Origin: Antrodiella citrinella
Lineage: Eukaryota > Basidiomycota > Agaricomycetes > Polyporales > Steccherinaceae
Direction of reading: 5' to 3'
DNA length: 50,383 nt
Assembly (NCBI GenBank): GCA_004802725.1
Contig: SGPM01000201.1
Span: 1 to 50,383, forward strand
The notes below the pieces were generated by a model, which saw only the letters and a list, made by a program, of their open reading frames with translations, searched no databases and was not told the origin of the DNA. Made by a program: the position numbers and the translations under genes. Of this stretch, positions 34,207 to 45,418 are shown in pieces. The stretch's first letter is position 1, and the number at the start of each line of letters is the position of its first letter.

Positions 34207-35386
34207 CTAACGAAAGAAACATGAGTAGATTATCATTTGTATGCAGTCACATCTGCTTACCACTTCCTTCTACATGCGACCATACATGGCACGAGCGATG
34301 GCAATGGGCGGGTGCGGGTCGAGTTCCTCTATCCGGGTACGAGACCTCAACGGACTGTCCACTCGGACTGACAATGTGGCTGGTGCTGGAAGGATGCGGG
34401 GCAGCGGCCTGCTGGTCGACTCCAGAGCAGAGTATGGTCGGTTCTACACGGCGAGAGAGAAAGCAGTTGACCATCAATCGTGTACAGGTGGTCACACTAC
34501 CTTTTCCTCTGTATCGAGAGTGACAATGGGTGGATGCGGTGATTGTCCGTCCAAATTCGAGACTTCAAGTGATCTTGGCTGAATAGGCATCGTCAATGCG
34601 CAGAGAAGCTTAACCGAATCGACTCTTGAGTTTGAGCTAAAATGACATATTAAAGTTGTGATCAAGACACGCGCAGACTCGTCCTCCCACTGTCAACCCG
34701 TAGCCCTATGGATACGTGAAAGCTGGTGGGACCGCAAGCCAGCGACGACGGATGATTGATAGGCTGAGCATGCGAATGGACATAGATGGGGCGGCCCGCC
34801 CGGATGCCTGCTTGAGAGTCCAACCCTGCGACTCCGCGATAGCCCGGAGCAAAATATGTCAACATATGAACAACGAGATAGATGTCAACGGATAATCTTC
34901 AGTGTACAGTGAAGGGTCACATTACCTTGTCCTTGATAGCATCCAACTGCAAATACCGCATTGCTAATGATGGAGTGCGGTATCCGATCTGAATATGAGA
35001 ACCCAGAAGAACGAGAAGAACACTTGCTGTAAGGACATAAAATAACAGGGCATAGGGCGATAGAACAGTCGGCTCTACATAACGACAGAAAGATCAGTCG
35101 ACCATCATTTGTATACATTGAAGGTGATATCATATTACTTCACCCTCGATATCCAGCTGTACATGACGCTCCCAGCGAGAACAGGTGGATATAGGGAGCA
35201 GGACTAAGGTCTCAAGACGAGGACTGAGATGAGAAGGAACTGGCACCACTGTGATCTCTTCTCGAAGAACATCGCGGCCCATTGATTGCTCAGCAACGGG
35301 GTACGCTCGATCCTACATAACGAGATAAATATCAGTTGACCATCTTTCGTACACATTGTGGGTCACAGCAGATACACCGAACTTAC
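34207..35386 (-). repeat. Degenerate tandem array of intron-like modules
   Basis: Five related blocks (34207-34260, 34444-34500, about 34866-34925, 35075-35138, 35313-35386) read on the minus strand from GTAAG/GTAATA/GTAGTG to a TGTAG or GTTAG end. Inside they share GTGACC, a TGTA(C/T)A motif and ATGGTCAACTGA-like sequence, then a TTTCTCTCGTTAT tract. Spacings are about 237, 2 x 211, 209 and 238 bp. The 150-180 bases between blocks partly resemble each other, for example EPTVLS versus EPTILC just after two blocks. They look like duplicated intron-exon units, but I could not join them into one open frame. Confidence 0.45.
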
Positions 35387-36147
35387 CTATTCCTCGATGA
35401 TACCCGGCCATACATAACGCGAGTGACATCGATAGCCATGAGGTGCGACCCTCCGTCTTATGACATGACCTCAATGAACACTGTGACTTACACCGAACGG
35501 CTGAAAGAACGTGCATTACGAAGTTGTCGCGGGGACCTGCACAATCCATTCGTCTTGAGCTAAAACTGACGTAGTTGATAATCCCTGATCAAACTCATTG
35601 CGAGAATACGTGAGATTTCTCAGCATCTCCCACACTCAATCGGAGTGGCGTAAAAAAACTCACCCTCTCACCAATCACGCCAAGACCCCGATTCAGAGGG
35701 TGACGTTGTTGACGTTGACAAGATAAGCAGCAGCTTCATTATGATCCGTCGAAGCGAGTACATACATGCCCCGCAGCCCTTTGTTCCTTCAATCTCCTGG
35801 TCAGGGCCGCTGAGCGCTGAATGATGGTCCACGACCAGGTGGATCGTCGTGTTCCGTGACGGTATGTCGTACCGGACGCTCCAAGTCCTCACGGACGTTA
35901 CACGTTCCACGGTGACCCTGCTTGAAGGACCGATGCGAAGAACGCTGAGGATCAAGAAACGGGCGGCACGAGCATGGGTACGGTGAATCTCTGATACCGG
36001 TATGACGAGGTTCCGTTCGTTGAGTCTAAGCCTTGTGTGTGGTAGGCGTCATAGAGGACGGCGGCCTTCTGTACAGCTTGCAAAGTTCTCGTCCGTGCGA
36101 GTTATGATAGGCTTTGTATGATCACAGCCTTCTGTGGTAGTGTATCA

Positions 36148-36543
36148 TCATAAGTTCCTTGGCATGGGGTTTTCAGAAAGTATGTATGGCAATCGACTCA
36201 CCACTGCCACCAGGACAAAAGTCGGACCACGAACGAACGAAGCCAGCACAACCATCACAAACGCAAGAGTGACATTGACAGTATAAGCCACGCAGATCAA
36301 ACGGTAACTGGGGAACCCTCGAAGCGAGTTCCGAGCGACCAGCGGACACGACATACGTCGACCATGTTGAATGTTGCGATGCCTATCCGCTGTACAGTGC
36401 TGAGTGGAGACGTCACGGTTGGGTGGGGACGCAAGGGCCGTGATCATCGTGGCGTCGGCGATGGCTACGGTACACCGTCCCGCTGCACCGTGAGTGGGTC
36501 CGGGGGAGAACAGCCCGAGAAGTTGAACACAGAAAAACATCAC
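36148..36543 (-). other. Hydrophobic open frame, unassigned
   Basis: A 131-codon frame contains one strongly hydrophobic segment (LICVAYTVNVTLAFVMVVLA) followed by a second weaker one (FVLVAVVSRLPYIL). It could be an exon of a membrane protein. No family is recognised, no clean splice partners are seen, and coding status is uncertain. Confidence 0.2.
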
Positions 36544-38225
36544 GAGCAGCGCGCCTCTAAGGCACCTATTTTGCTACGCGACGCTTATGTGAACCAAACT
36601 CGTCGGAGTCGACCCGAGGGAGTGGAGTTCTGCAATAAACAGCCTGAAGACCAATGACCATCGTACCTCGTCGTCACGGTCGTCAGGTCGCAAGGCTTGC
36701 ACAATCCGCTTGGAGAAATGGATCGTTAGCGGGTCCGGTGAATTGGGCAAGACAAAAAGACAATCGAAACTGGATGGGGATTTCAAGAACCCCTGCTTAG
36801 GCTCCCTTGATGTTGCTCGACGCTCGTCAGGGATGGTATCGACAGCGTTTTGAGCGTATATCTGCGGAGAACGCTGAGAACTAAACCCTGTCGGGCCTAC
36901 CAAAACTGCGACAGTCAGCGGCCGTCGCGACTCGCGTTCGTGCGTATCACGAACCCACCGCTAGCGCAGTATTTGTTTCCATTCCTGCGTGGCCCCCGTT
37001 GTCAGGTTTCGAGTTGCAAGCCTGCCTCGCGGTTTGTGCGTGGCCTGTCGGCGGGGCGCCTGTCATGCTTTAATTGGGCGTCACACGAGTCGTAGCTGCT
37101 GCGGGTCACGCAGACACCGCTTTCCAGGCCGCATTTGGAGTGGCATTTGCCTCTTTCGGAATGGCGAGATTTTTGACCGCACACGTTGCGGGTCGACCGA
37201 CGCGAATGACGTCTTCCGATTGGCATTCGGGAGTCGGTATCGTGGCGAATTCGTGTTTGGCGATGGGCGGAGGTATTTTGTCGCGTTGACTTTGAAGCCA
37301 TGGATGTTTCATGCGTGGGGGAGGAGTGGGTTCCCGCGGGCAACTAATATTTGTCTTGGCGTCGACCCGAGGAGTACGAGTCGGACGATGCTAGAGAATA
37401 TGGGTTCGAAACGGAGTCATGCACGCAATGGCGAGAGGTTCCGTCGCTGAGCACACCGATGAACACGCTTTCGATTTAGTGAGAGCGCGTATAACATGGG
37501 ACCTGACCTAAGTAGCTGTGCTAGTAACAATAAGACAAAATACGGTATCTATTGGAATCACGTTCGTCATATCGACGATAGCAAGCCATGACTCCTCTTG
37601 AGGTCATCTCACCTTCTCCCGCAGGCTTCTTACCGTGCTAATACCGACAGCAACGACGCCGATCATGGATGGCTGAAACGACGTCGGTTGGCCGCAGAGC
37701 GCAGAAAGGTGTTGAGCTGCGAAGGGACAGAATAGATTTTTGCAACGATAGAGGACGCGAGTTGGAATGCGGCGGCCTGTGGGTGTTCTGCAGATCTTGA
37801 CGTGATCCATGCACGACACTGTCCAGGAAAAGAGACTAGTGGACCTTGGTGAGCAGGAAGGGCGGCCCGAACTTTGCAACGGGTAGTTATTTGATGAGTG
37901 GCGTCTGCGGAGGGCATCCGAAGCCCTCGCAGACAGACATCTCGAGTAAATTCGACATCTTATTGTCCCTTCTGTGAGAGATTTGCGTAGCGAAAGGAAG
38001 AGCTGAGCTGAGCTTCGAGGACTGTATGGTGATGAAGGACAATTGGAACAAGAACGGGAGCAAGGACGATGGCAACCAAACGACTGTCACGCGCTTGCTG
38101 TGACAAAGATGATCGCTCGATATGGAAGTGTCACTGTCAGCGCTGGATCTGAGTGTGTGAGAGTTGAAATAGCGGAGTCGGATAAATTGCGAATTTTACG
38201 TGAATTCCTCCGGCGACACTTTCAT

Positions 38226-38232
38226 TATATAG
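38226..38232 (+). promoter_or_regulatory. TATA box of the Ser/Pro-rich gene
   Basis: TATATAG lies 138 bp before the ATG at 38364. It is followed by a C/T-rich leader with repeated CGACGACGAC-like triplets. Confidence 0.4.
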
Positions 38233-38363
38233 CCTGCTCGCTGCCTCCTCCTCCTCCCTCGCCATTGCCCTCCCATCCTCTTCGCTGCCGACGTTCTCCT
38301 CGTCTTCGACGCCGACGACGACAACGATCCCGACACCGACGACGACACCCCTCAGTCCACACC

Positions 38364-39761
38364 ATGTTTGCCCAATACTCTCCACTCTTCACCTCGGGTC
38401 TCATGTCCGACGTGCCTGTGTCTGCTCGCACTCCCTCTCCTCTGCGCAGATTTCGACGAACCAAGAAACACCACGACAGCCTCCCCGTTACCGTCAAGTC
38501 CTCGACGACCTCCAGCTTCTACGGTGGTGTGCAGTCTATCCACAGCTCGGACAGCCACAGCGAGGGATTTCTCTTCACTCTCGCGCCACACAGGCGTCAA
38601 GTCGATGAAGACCGCTCTTTTCTCTCTCTAGACCTCGCCGAGTCGCAGTCCATGCGCTCCATGAGTCTCAGACGGAAAGATACCGTCACTTCAAAGTCTT
38701 CGGCTTTCTTTGGGAGATCCGAGCCTGCGTCTCCCGTGTCCCCACAAACGTGAGTCCCATCGAACTTCTTGTCGATCCTGTCCAACTCACACCGCCTTAG
38801 GACCAGACGAACGCCCTGGGCACCTCAGCTGCCTTCCATCTCATCCGCCTCCATCTCTTCTGTCCCTGCACTTCCTCTGAGACGTGCTTCGCGTGAAACG
38901 CTCCGCCTATCTTCGCCCAAGCCGGCGCCTTCTATCAATCTCCCTGAACCGCCCGTCTCTGCCCCTGCAGCGGTCACCACCACTGCCATCGGTTCGCGTT
39001 CGCGTTCGCACCGTCCCTCGAACCTGGTCATCACCCTTTCCGCTTGCTTTATGGAGGCAGGACCATCATCCACTTCTCCAATGCCATTCACACCACAACA
39101 TCGCTCATCGCATTCCGCGCCTTCCGTGATGTCGCCAATTTCGCCAGAGGAAGGAAGCTCGTACTTCATGTTTTCACCCACCTCTCCGGTTACTTCGCAA
39201 CAGTCCTTCCCGTTCCACGAGCCTGCTCCGGTGCTGTCTTCGCTGAAGGCGCATCCGTCTACTCGGTCTACTGCTACCGTCAACACACGGAACAGGAATC
39301 GCTCCGCTGCTTTGGCTGCTCTGGAAGGGAGAGGTTCTCCTGGCCGGAAAGATAACTTTGCGTCACGTCCACGGAACTTCATGAGCATGAGCGACGATGA
39401 AGACGAGGATGAGGAGATGCAGGACGTCCAAACCGAACTACTCTCGGTCCTGAACGAAGAGGAAGGCTTGGTCATTCCGGGCACCACTTCTGGTCGAGTC
39501 TCGCAACAGTCACAACCTAACACCGGTGTCAAACGCGTGCGTGCATCTACGCCGCTGGACGAGTTCGAACAGGAGGCTGTGTCATCTTCTCTTCCTGATA
39601 ACAAGCGGAACAGCGAGATCCGCACGTCCAGCACGCCGTCGAGCAAACGTAGCAGACGGAGCACGATCGAGTCGTTCCTTGCGCCTCTGACGAACTTCAT
39701 TGACTTCCACGAGGATGAGACTGGACGGGGATGGCGAAGCTTCGTCGAGGTCTCTTCATAG
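38364..39761 (+). CDS. Ser/Pro-rich low-complexity protein, unknown function
   Basis: Two exons (38364-38749, 38801-39761) encode 448 aa, joined in frame by a 51-nt GTGAGT...TTAG intron. The start MFAQYSPLFTSGLMSDVP follows a TATA box and leader; in-frame upstream ATGs exist but fall in low-complexity leader sequence. The protein is dominated by Ser, Pro and Arg with many SP/TP dipeptides (RTPSPLRRF, SPTSPVTS), possible proline-directed kinase sites. It has basic clusters (RRFRRTKKHH, SKRSRRST), an acidic patch SMSDDEDEDEEMQDVQTELL and a C-terminal LAPLTNFIDFHEDE. No catalytic domain is visible. A regulatory or nuclear role is possible but is not shown by the sequence. Long frames on the opposite strand are a composition effect. 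Confidence 0.75.
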
Positions 39762-40666
39762 TTTCCCCGTACTCTATCGCATCCACTTCCTAACTCGCAT
39801 CCTCGCTCTGCATTCTCATCACATCACATCGCTCTGTCTCGGTTTCGGTCTCCCTGCATCTGATCTGATATCGCCTCGTCTTTGCATAGCTGGATAACCT
39901 ATGCCACCTGTCCCATATGTATAGCTATCTATTCCCCCATACCCCCTCGTACATATGCGACGGCGCATCAGGCATCCTTCCGTCTCGTCCATCTCTCCAT
40001 CCAATCCTCATACTCACATCTCCATTTCCGTTGTACACTTGTAACATCCTCCCATCTCTCGTCGTCGTGGTCGCCACACCCCAAAACTTACAGTCACTTA
40101 TAGTCGCTCGCTACTCTACACCCCCACCACTCGCTTATTCGTACTCACTCTTTAACTTACCTACCCACTCCCTCTTTCTTTCTCGTTGTCTGTCGCTCCT
40201 CGGCTCACATCTTGTCTTACATTTCCTCGTCTCGTCTCTGTGATTTCCAAACGAACGTTTGTTGTACTCGCATACCCACTTCCGTCGACTCGCGTTCTCA
40301 GTTTGAGACGCGTCGTCAAGTTGACTTTCTTTTTGTTTGTGTTTTCCGTTCGTTCATTGTTTGTCGTTGTTGGACCGCGAGTAGAGAGGAGGTCCCCGCG
40401 TTCGTAGATATGATGTACATACCGCCACGCGTGTTGCGCGTAGTATAAAATAATGTACATCTTGGCTTACTACTGAGCGTCGTGTGTGGCGTGAATACGT
40501 GAACGTTCTTGCAGATTCGTCGTAGTAGCGGAGCAGACATCACAGGACAGTTAAAGCGCTGCATGAGGATTATTTGATGCATTGACAGCCTGTACTGAGC
40601 ACAGAGGTCTTCGGGGGAGAGCAGTCCAGCGCACATGGGACCATATACCAAACCACCACAGCTTGA
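39762..40666. other. 3' flank of the Ser/Pro-rich gene
   Basis: This stretch is C/T-rich with ATATG and TATATG motifs. No further gene is seen. Its length and pyrimidine bias fit a long 3' untranslated region plus spacer. Confidence 0.4.
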
Positions 40667-41260
40667 TCAAGACGCGGGACGTGGAGGGAATGTCCGGGGA
40701 TCGTATTCTGCGAACAGCCTCTCCCAGACCTCGAACGAAAAGTGTCCGCGCAGCGTCTCTTGCTCTTCCGCAGTAGGGTAAACGTCCGTCCCATCGCGAG
40801 CGATTGTACGCTGACAAGCAGAGAGCCCAGAACTTAGGGCATGCTTCAGCATAGAGAGGAGTGCGCGGAGGGGTTTGTGCTGGGGTGTGAGGTCGAGAGT
40901 ACCAGCGAGGATGAAGCTGTGCTTGCTATCTTTTACATCTTCAAAGGCGCCGCGAGCCCACTTCTCGAAAGGAGGATTCTCTACCAGTTTACCATCTTGG
41001 TATCGGTGAGTGTGCCAAACCATGACGTGGAAAAGCGACTCCAAGTCGTGGCGATATAGATGTCGAGGAGGATTTGGCCGTACTAGTCGTGTTCAAGTTA
41101 TGGTAGTAGACGTGTGGTCTAGCGCTTCAAGTTGATGTTGTTGATTGAGTGATTGTCCGACTTTGTGCGTCTTTCGAAAGACAATACACCGTTCCACGCT
41201 ACCGACGCGGAAGGGAAAGAACAAGACGATAAAAATACCGTTCAATAGCATCATCAGTGT
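40667..41260 (-). pseudogene. Remnant of a second FunK1 gene (upstream end plus C-terminus only)
   Basis: The frame to the stop at 40667 reads RHLYRHDLESLFHVMVWHTH, then YQDGKLVENPPFEKWARGAF and GHFSFEVWERLF. It parallels the end of the FunK1 gene just upstream (RHDLESLFYVMTWHSCRYQD, IENPPFEDWAGD, GHFSFDAVEEIF). Immediately before this fragment, 41083-41260 matches the flank upstream of the main FunK1 locus. The N-terminal domain and kinase core, about 2 kb, are missing. This is what a tandem duplication followed by an internal deletion would leave. Confidence 0.65.
41083..41260. repeat. Copy of the FunK1 upstream flank (pairs with 43929-44060)
   Basis: The shared stretches GTGTTCAAGTTAT, TCCGACTTTG(T/C)GCGTCTTTC with AAAGACAATA, and AAGACGAT(A/G)AAA with TACCGT occur in the same order at 43929-44060. 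Confidence 0.7.
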
Positions 41261-41309
41261 CGTAACGACAGGTCAAGAGAATATAAGACAACGTTGAAAC
41301 ATAGATTGG

Positions 41310-43660
41310 CTATGCAGACGCAAATTTCTCAAAGATCTCCTCCACCGCGTCGAAGGAAAAGTGACCACACAATGTCAGGTGGTCTTTGGGGCTCAGTTCG
41401 GCGATCTCCCCGTCGTCTCCGGTGGCCTCACAAGCGATAACTCCATTGTGGAGTGCCTCCTTCAGCTTGACCATAAGTCGAAAGAGGGGTTTGTGATGAG
41501 GTGTAGGCGTGATGTTGTTGCCACGAGCCATGAAGCTGTTCTTGTTCTTGCGTAGAGCCTCGATATGATCACCGGCCCAATCCTCGAAAGGCGGGTTTTC
41601 GATCAGCTTTCCATCCTGGTACCGGCAGCTATGCCAGGTCATAACATAGAACAGAGACTCCAGATCGTGGCGATAAAGATAAAGAATCACCGAAAATCGC
41701 TAGGCGGCCGCCCCGCGCAGGCATATTTGTCCGATGTAGCCCGCGAAAGATGTAGCCCGCGAAATAAAGATGTATAGGCGGGTCGGGTCGCAAAAGATCT
41801 ATCGCCATGAATGATTTGGTGCCGGTGCGATGCTTGTTTGAAGTTGTGAATGTGGTCTGTTATCTTCTTCGACGTCCAGAGAGAAAGATCGAAATCGTTG
41901 AGCACACCGACGTAGCGACCCTTATTCTTCGAATACCGGCACATGACGTTCGAGTAACTGATGTCATGGTGGAAGATTCCGCACTTTTCGTACACCTACC
42001 GATAGCCTAGCATCGAGGAAGGATCGGTGCTCTCACAAGTAAAGATGTCATGGAAAACATCATATGTCTCCTTGGCGTTTGTCAGCACTGTAAGGCGCTC
42101 CAGTGGCGACTGAACAAGAATCCGGAGGACTCGTTTCTCGTACTTTCCCCCAAAGATCTTGCTGAGGCGTGTCTGCACGCTAATCTCGCCATCTGGCGTG
42201 TGGTAGTCTTCACAATGGAGTATCTCCGGTAGGTGTTCCGCCATGTCAGGGCCGTCAGGGCACTCGAGTACGTCTGCACCCGCCTGATCGTGAGCCTTTG
42301 AACGAAGGTCGCCTCCGACACGGGTTTCCGAGGGCCAGCTCAGCTTCACCACCACATTCTCACCCTTCAACTTCTCCCATGCGTCCGTCCCCGCCACCAC
42401 TTTCGCATTCACTACGCATGTTCCGCGACCAATGATGCAATCTTGGTCATGGAGGACATCCTGAAGCTCAGGTTCGAGTTTTCCGTCGTCGAGCTTCACC
42501 CGGATGCCGTGATATATATTGGAATTGAGTTTGGCCTTTCCCGCTTCAGGCTCGTCCTCGTCCTCGTCCTTTGCCTTGCCTTTCCTCTTCCCCTTGCCCC
42601 TGCCTTTGCCCTTACTTTTGCCCTTCGCCTTCGCCTCCTTGTTCCGGCTTAAACTAGGATAAATGGGTGGTTCAAGTCGAACGAGAGGATGGAAGCCCCA
42701 CTCTTCCCGGGACAGACGAGTGAGACCGTATATGACCGAGATGAACTTGATCGGGTCGCGGAACCAGTCCAGCAGCTCCGACTTCACGATGGCCGAGTGG
42801 TCATAGTAGATCAGACGAATCCCATTGTCGACAATCAGCGCCGCTCCGATGACATGACTGCGCCACCCCCCAAACGACAGCAGTTCCAGAGCGTAGCTCG
42901 CGCACTGGACGTCTGGATCTTCTGGACCCGTCATCGCCGCTTCACGCTTCGTGCCGCGCGCCACCCCTGGCTTGGACGGTCGACCAGCAGCAGCAGCGGA
43001 TGGAGAGGAGGCGTGAACGGATGGTCGGAGGGCAGCGACCCGGGCAGACCTCCGAGTTGGAGCTGGAATGGCCGTCGCCTGCGCACGTTTCCCCGCAGTC
43101 GATTCCTTCCTTTTGCTCGATCTGGTGGGTTTCGTCTCGCTTCGACTTGACGCATGCGTCGTTAACGAGACAAAACCCCGCGAAATCATCCGCGATATGG
43201 GAGCGAATGCTCTGGAACTCCAGGAAGGAAAAAAACCTCGTCCAGAAGAAGGGATATTTCTTCACGAGGTCTCGGTCATCAAGATAGCAAAGGACGTCTG
43301 CTTCGCGATCTGCAGGGCCATCGACGTAGGAAGAAACGTTGCGACTGAACTTGATCCGGCCACCAGCAGAATCGCCCAGAGAGAACGTCTTCTCTAGCTC
43401 CGCCAAGATAAAGTGGACAAGCTTGACGAACGGCTCGTACCGCTACCTGTCGTCCCCTCTGGTATCATGGGCGTATTCTTTAGAATAGACCGATATTCAG
43501 GATGATGCGCAATGTCCGTGAGGACCTGGCTGTGTTCTCTCGTCCAATCGGGGCTAACCCCAAGGATAACTTTCAGGGCTTGTCCATGTCCAGATCCAGC
43601 TGATTTTCGCAGTCTTCGTTATATTGCACATATTCGGGCTTCGTCACGTCAACAGACGAT
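41310..43660 (-). pseudogene. FunK1-type fungal protein kinase, frameshifted
   Basis: The full domain order of the basidiomycete FunK1 family (Pkinase_fungal) is present: ALKVILGVSPDW, RYEPFVKLVHFILAELEK, FFWTRFFSFLEFQ, a basic linker (SSKRKE), VQCASYALELLSFGGWRSHV, IGAALIVDNGIRLIYYDHSA, then WEKLKGENVVVKLSWPSETR (beta-3 Lys). Catalytic loop GIFHHDISYSNVM and DFG-equivalent VLNDFDLSLW follow, then GTKSFMAIDLLRPDPP, RHDLESLFYVMTWH and a stop at 41310. HHD and DFD are normal for this family. The frame changes near 43590, near 43440 and near 43170, again after LSLWTSKK, and before LYRHDLESL. The GYRG junction reads TAG unless an unusual short intron is assumed. Some breaks could be missed introns or sequencing errors, but several in one gene suggest decay. 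Confidence 0.65.
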
Positions 43661-43928
43661 GTGGTGTTGGCGGGCAATAAAATACTGGTGCTGCTTGCTG
43701 ATTCAACCATTGGAGGACATGAGATGATATAAAACGACTCACTATGCGCGTAATGGCAATATACGTTATATTGAACGCATCACACCCACCAGCACAGGTG
43801 GCTGAGAGTAAACGTGTGCCGCCAGCGAGGACATGTTGCTCGAAGCGATAGTCTGAGGGATGGTTGCGCTGTTCGAAACAATTGACTGAGTGGGATGTTT
43901 CAACCAGTGTGGCCACTCACGTAGAGCC

Positions 43929-44060
43929 TAGTGGTGTTCAAGTTATACTTGCTTGTACAGGCGATTTTGAAGTCCGACTTTGCGCGTCTTTCAAAAGACA
44001 ATAAACACGCGAGGGACAAGACGATGAAATATACCGTCATACAGTGTCATCAGGCCTCAG
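43929..44060. repeat. FunK1 upstream flank, second copy
   Basis: This pairs with 41083-41260 (see there). It lies just beyond the 5' end of the FunK1 locus and so marks the boundary of the duplicated unit of about 2.8 kb. Confidence 0.65.
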
Positions 44061-45418
44061 GCCTCAGGATCGTAAGGTCACGTAAAGATCATCGCGCTCG
44101 CAATGCCACAAGGGCCCAGTGGCTTCCCCCCAATTATAATGGTGGTCGAGATTGCGTTCTGGAGGTTCGCAGATAATATAAAAGCATGATGTGGGGAGAC
44201 AAGGACCGCATGTACTTACTGCGCCGACGTTTTTTGAGGCGTTAGACAGATCTATCGGGAGCAACAAACGTCGACAGAGAAGAAAGATAATAGCTTGATG
44301 CCAGCACTGGCATCGACGCCACTTGTCCAGTGGTCAGACGACCTATTCGAAAACGGAAACCTGGGGCGTACTCCATGGTTATCAAACCGGTTCCGTTCTT
44401 CTTCCGCTGATTTGTCCATTCTACTTTGGGTAGACAGCAGCACAAAGATACCCACTGAAACGCTGACGAGCATTGATAGTCACATAATGGAGACAATTAT
44501 TATGAAAGAGACTCACTGGGAAGGTATTGTATGAATAAAGAGCACTTCCATGCGTCGCAGCCTTGCGTCCCTTGTCGTAATTCGCAGCGACCTCGAGAAA
44601 CCCCCGTGCGATGTTCGTGAAACATCAAGCTTTCAGTGGACTGAATGATGTATGCGTCTCCGCTTCAAGTGCTGGATCTGAAGGATACGTCTCAGTTGGG
44701 TACATTTTTCTCTTGAGGTATTGAGGCATATTCTACGACAAAGCGACATTACCTCTCACATATGTGGGGAAAGTATTTGCAGCTCCAGCCTGGTTTGTAA
44801 TGACGCGGCTTGTATGATTTCCAATTTTCCAGGTTGGACCTGCACAAGCAAGACGTCATGCAATCAAACAAGCAGAAGTCCCCCCTGTATAGCTTGTATG
44901 AGTATTATGTGCTTGGTAAGTAGACGATGCGGTGCATACCTCCTGTGAAAATGCTGTCAGACAGAGCAGACATGTCACCTAGTCTTGGTTCCGGCCTTTT
45001 ATCCCACCAAGACAGTGAGAACGATACGGAAAGAGAAGGGACAAAGCGGTCGGCATCGACAGAAGAGACCAACCAGCTTGTAATCAATGGTTCCGTGGCA
45101 CAGAACGCGAGCGAGTGAAGTCGACACCGAGACAGCTCCCAATCGATACAATGCAACCATCAAACGATTGGATCAGACATTTCATCTCTGAAGCCCTGTG
45201 AGTGGAGCGGGGGTGGGTATGTCCGTATGATCTATTGACAGAGCGTAGGGCTACTGGAAAAGGAATATACGCAAACGTGACATTAACAGAGAATAGAAAG
45301 TCATCGCATCGGACGAACCGTCATCTACTTCTAAAGTCATAAACTGAAGAAAGAAAGACACGTCAGCGCCAAGGTAAGAGACAGACGACAGACGGGCGTA
45401 CTGAAACCAAAGCCTCGC
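44061..45418. other. Spacer between the FunK1 locus and the phosphate carrier
   Basis: I see no recognisable gene. The final few hundred bases are the 3' flank of the carrier gene. Confidence 0.4.

Larger units (their letters stand above)
32787..38363. other. Long gene-poor region
   Basis: The first 400 bases are the T-rich 3' flank of the ANTH gene. Across 33-38 kb I find no protein I can name. It contains a degenerate tandem array at 34207-35386 and one hydrophobic minus-strand frame at 36148-36543, both listed. The last 300 bases are the promoter and leader of the Ser/Pro-rich gene. Confidence 0.5.

Noticed and set aside
36850..37450. Several overlapping plus-strand frames in GC-rich sequence
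   Set aside because: The frames overlap in conflicting phases, have arginine-rich translations typical of GC-rich non-coding DNA, and show no domain.
38825..39700. A 291-codon open frame on the minus strand
   Set aside because: It lies wholly opposite the Ser/Pro-rich gene. Serine and arginine codons on one strand leave few stops on the other; it has no plausible domain.
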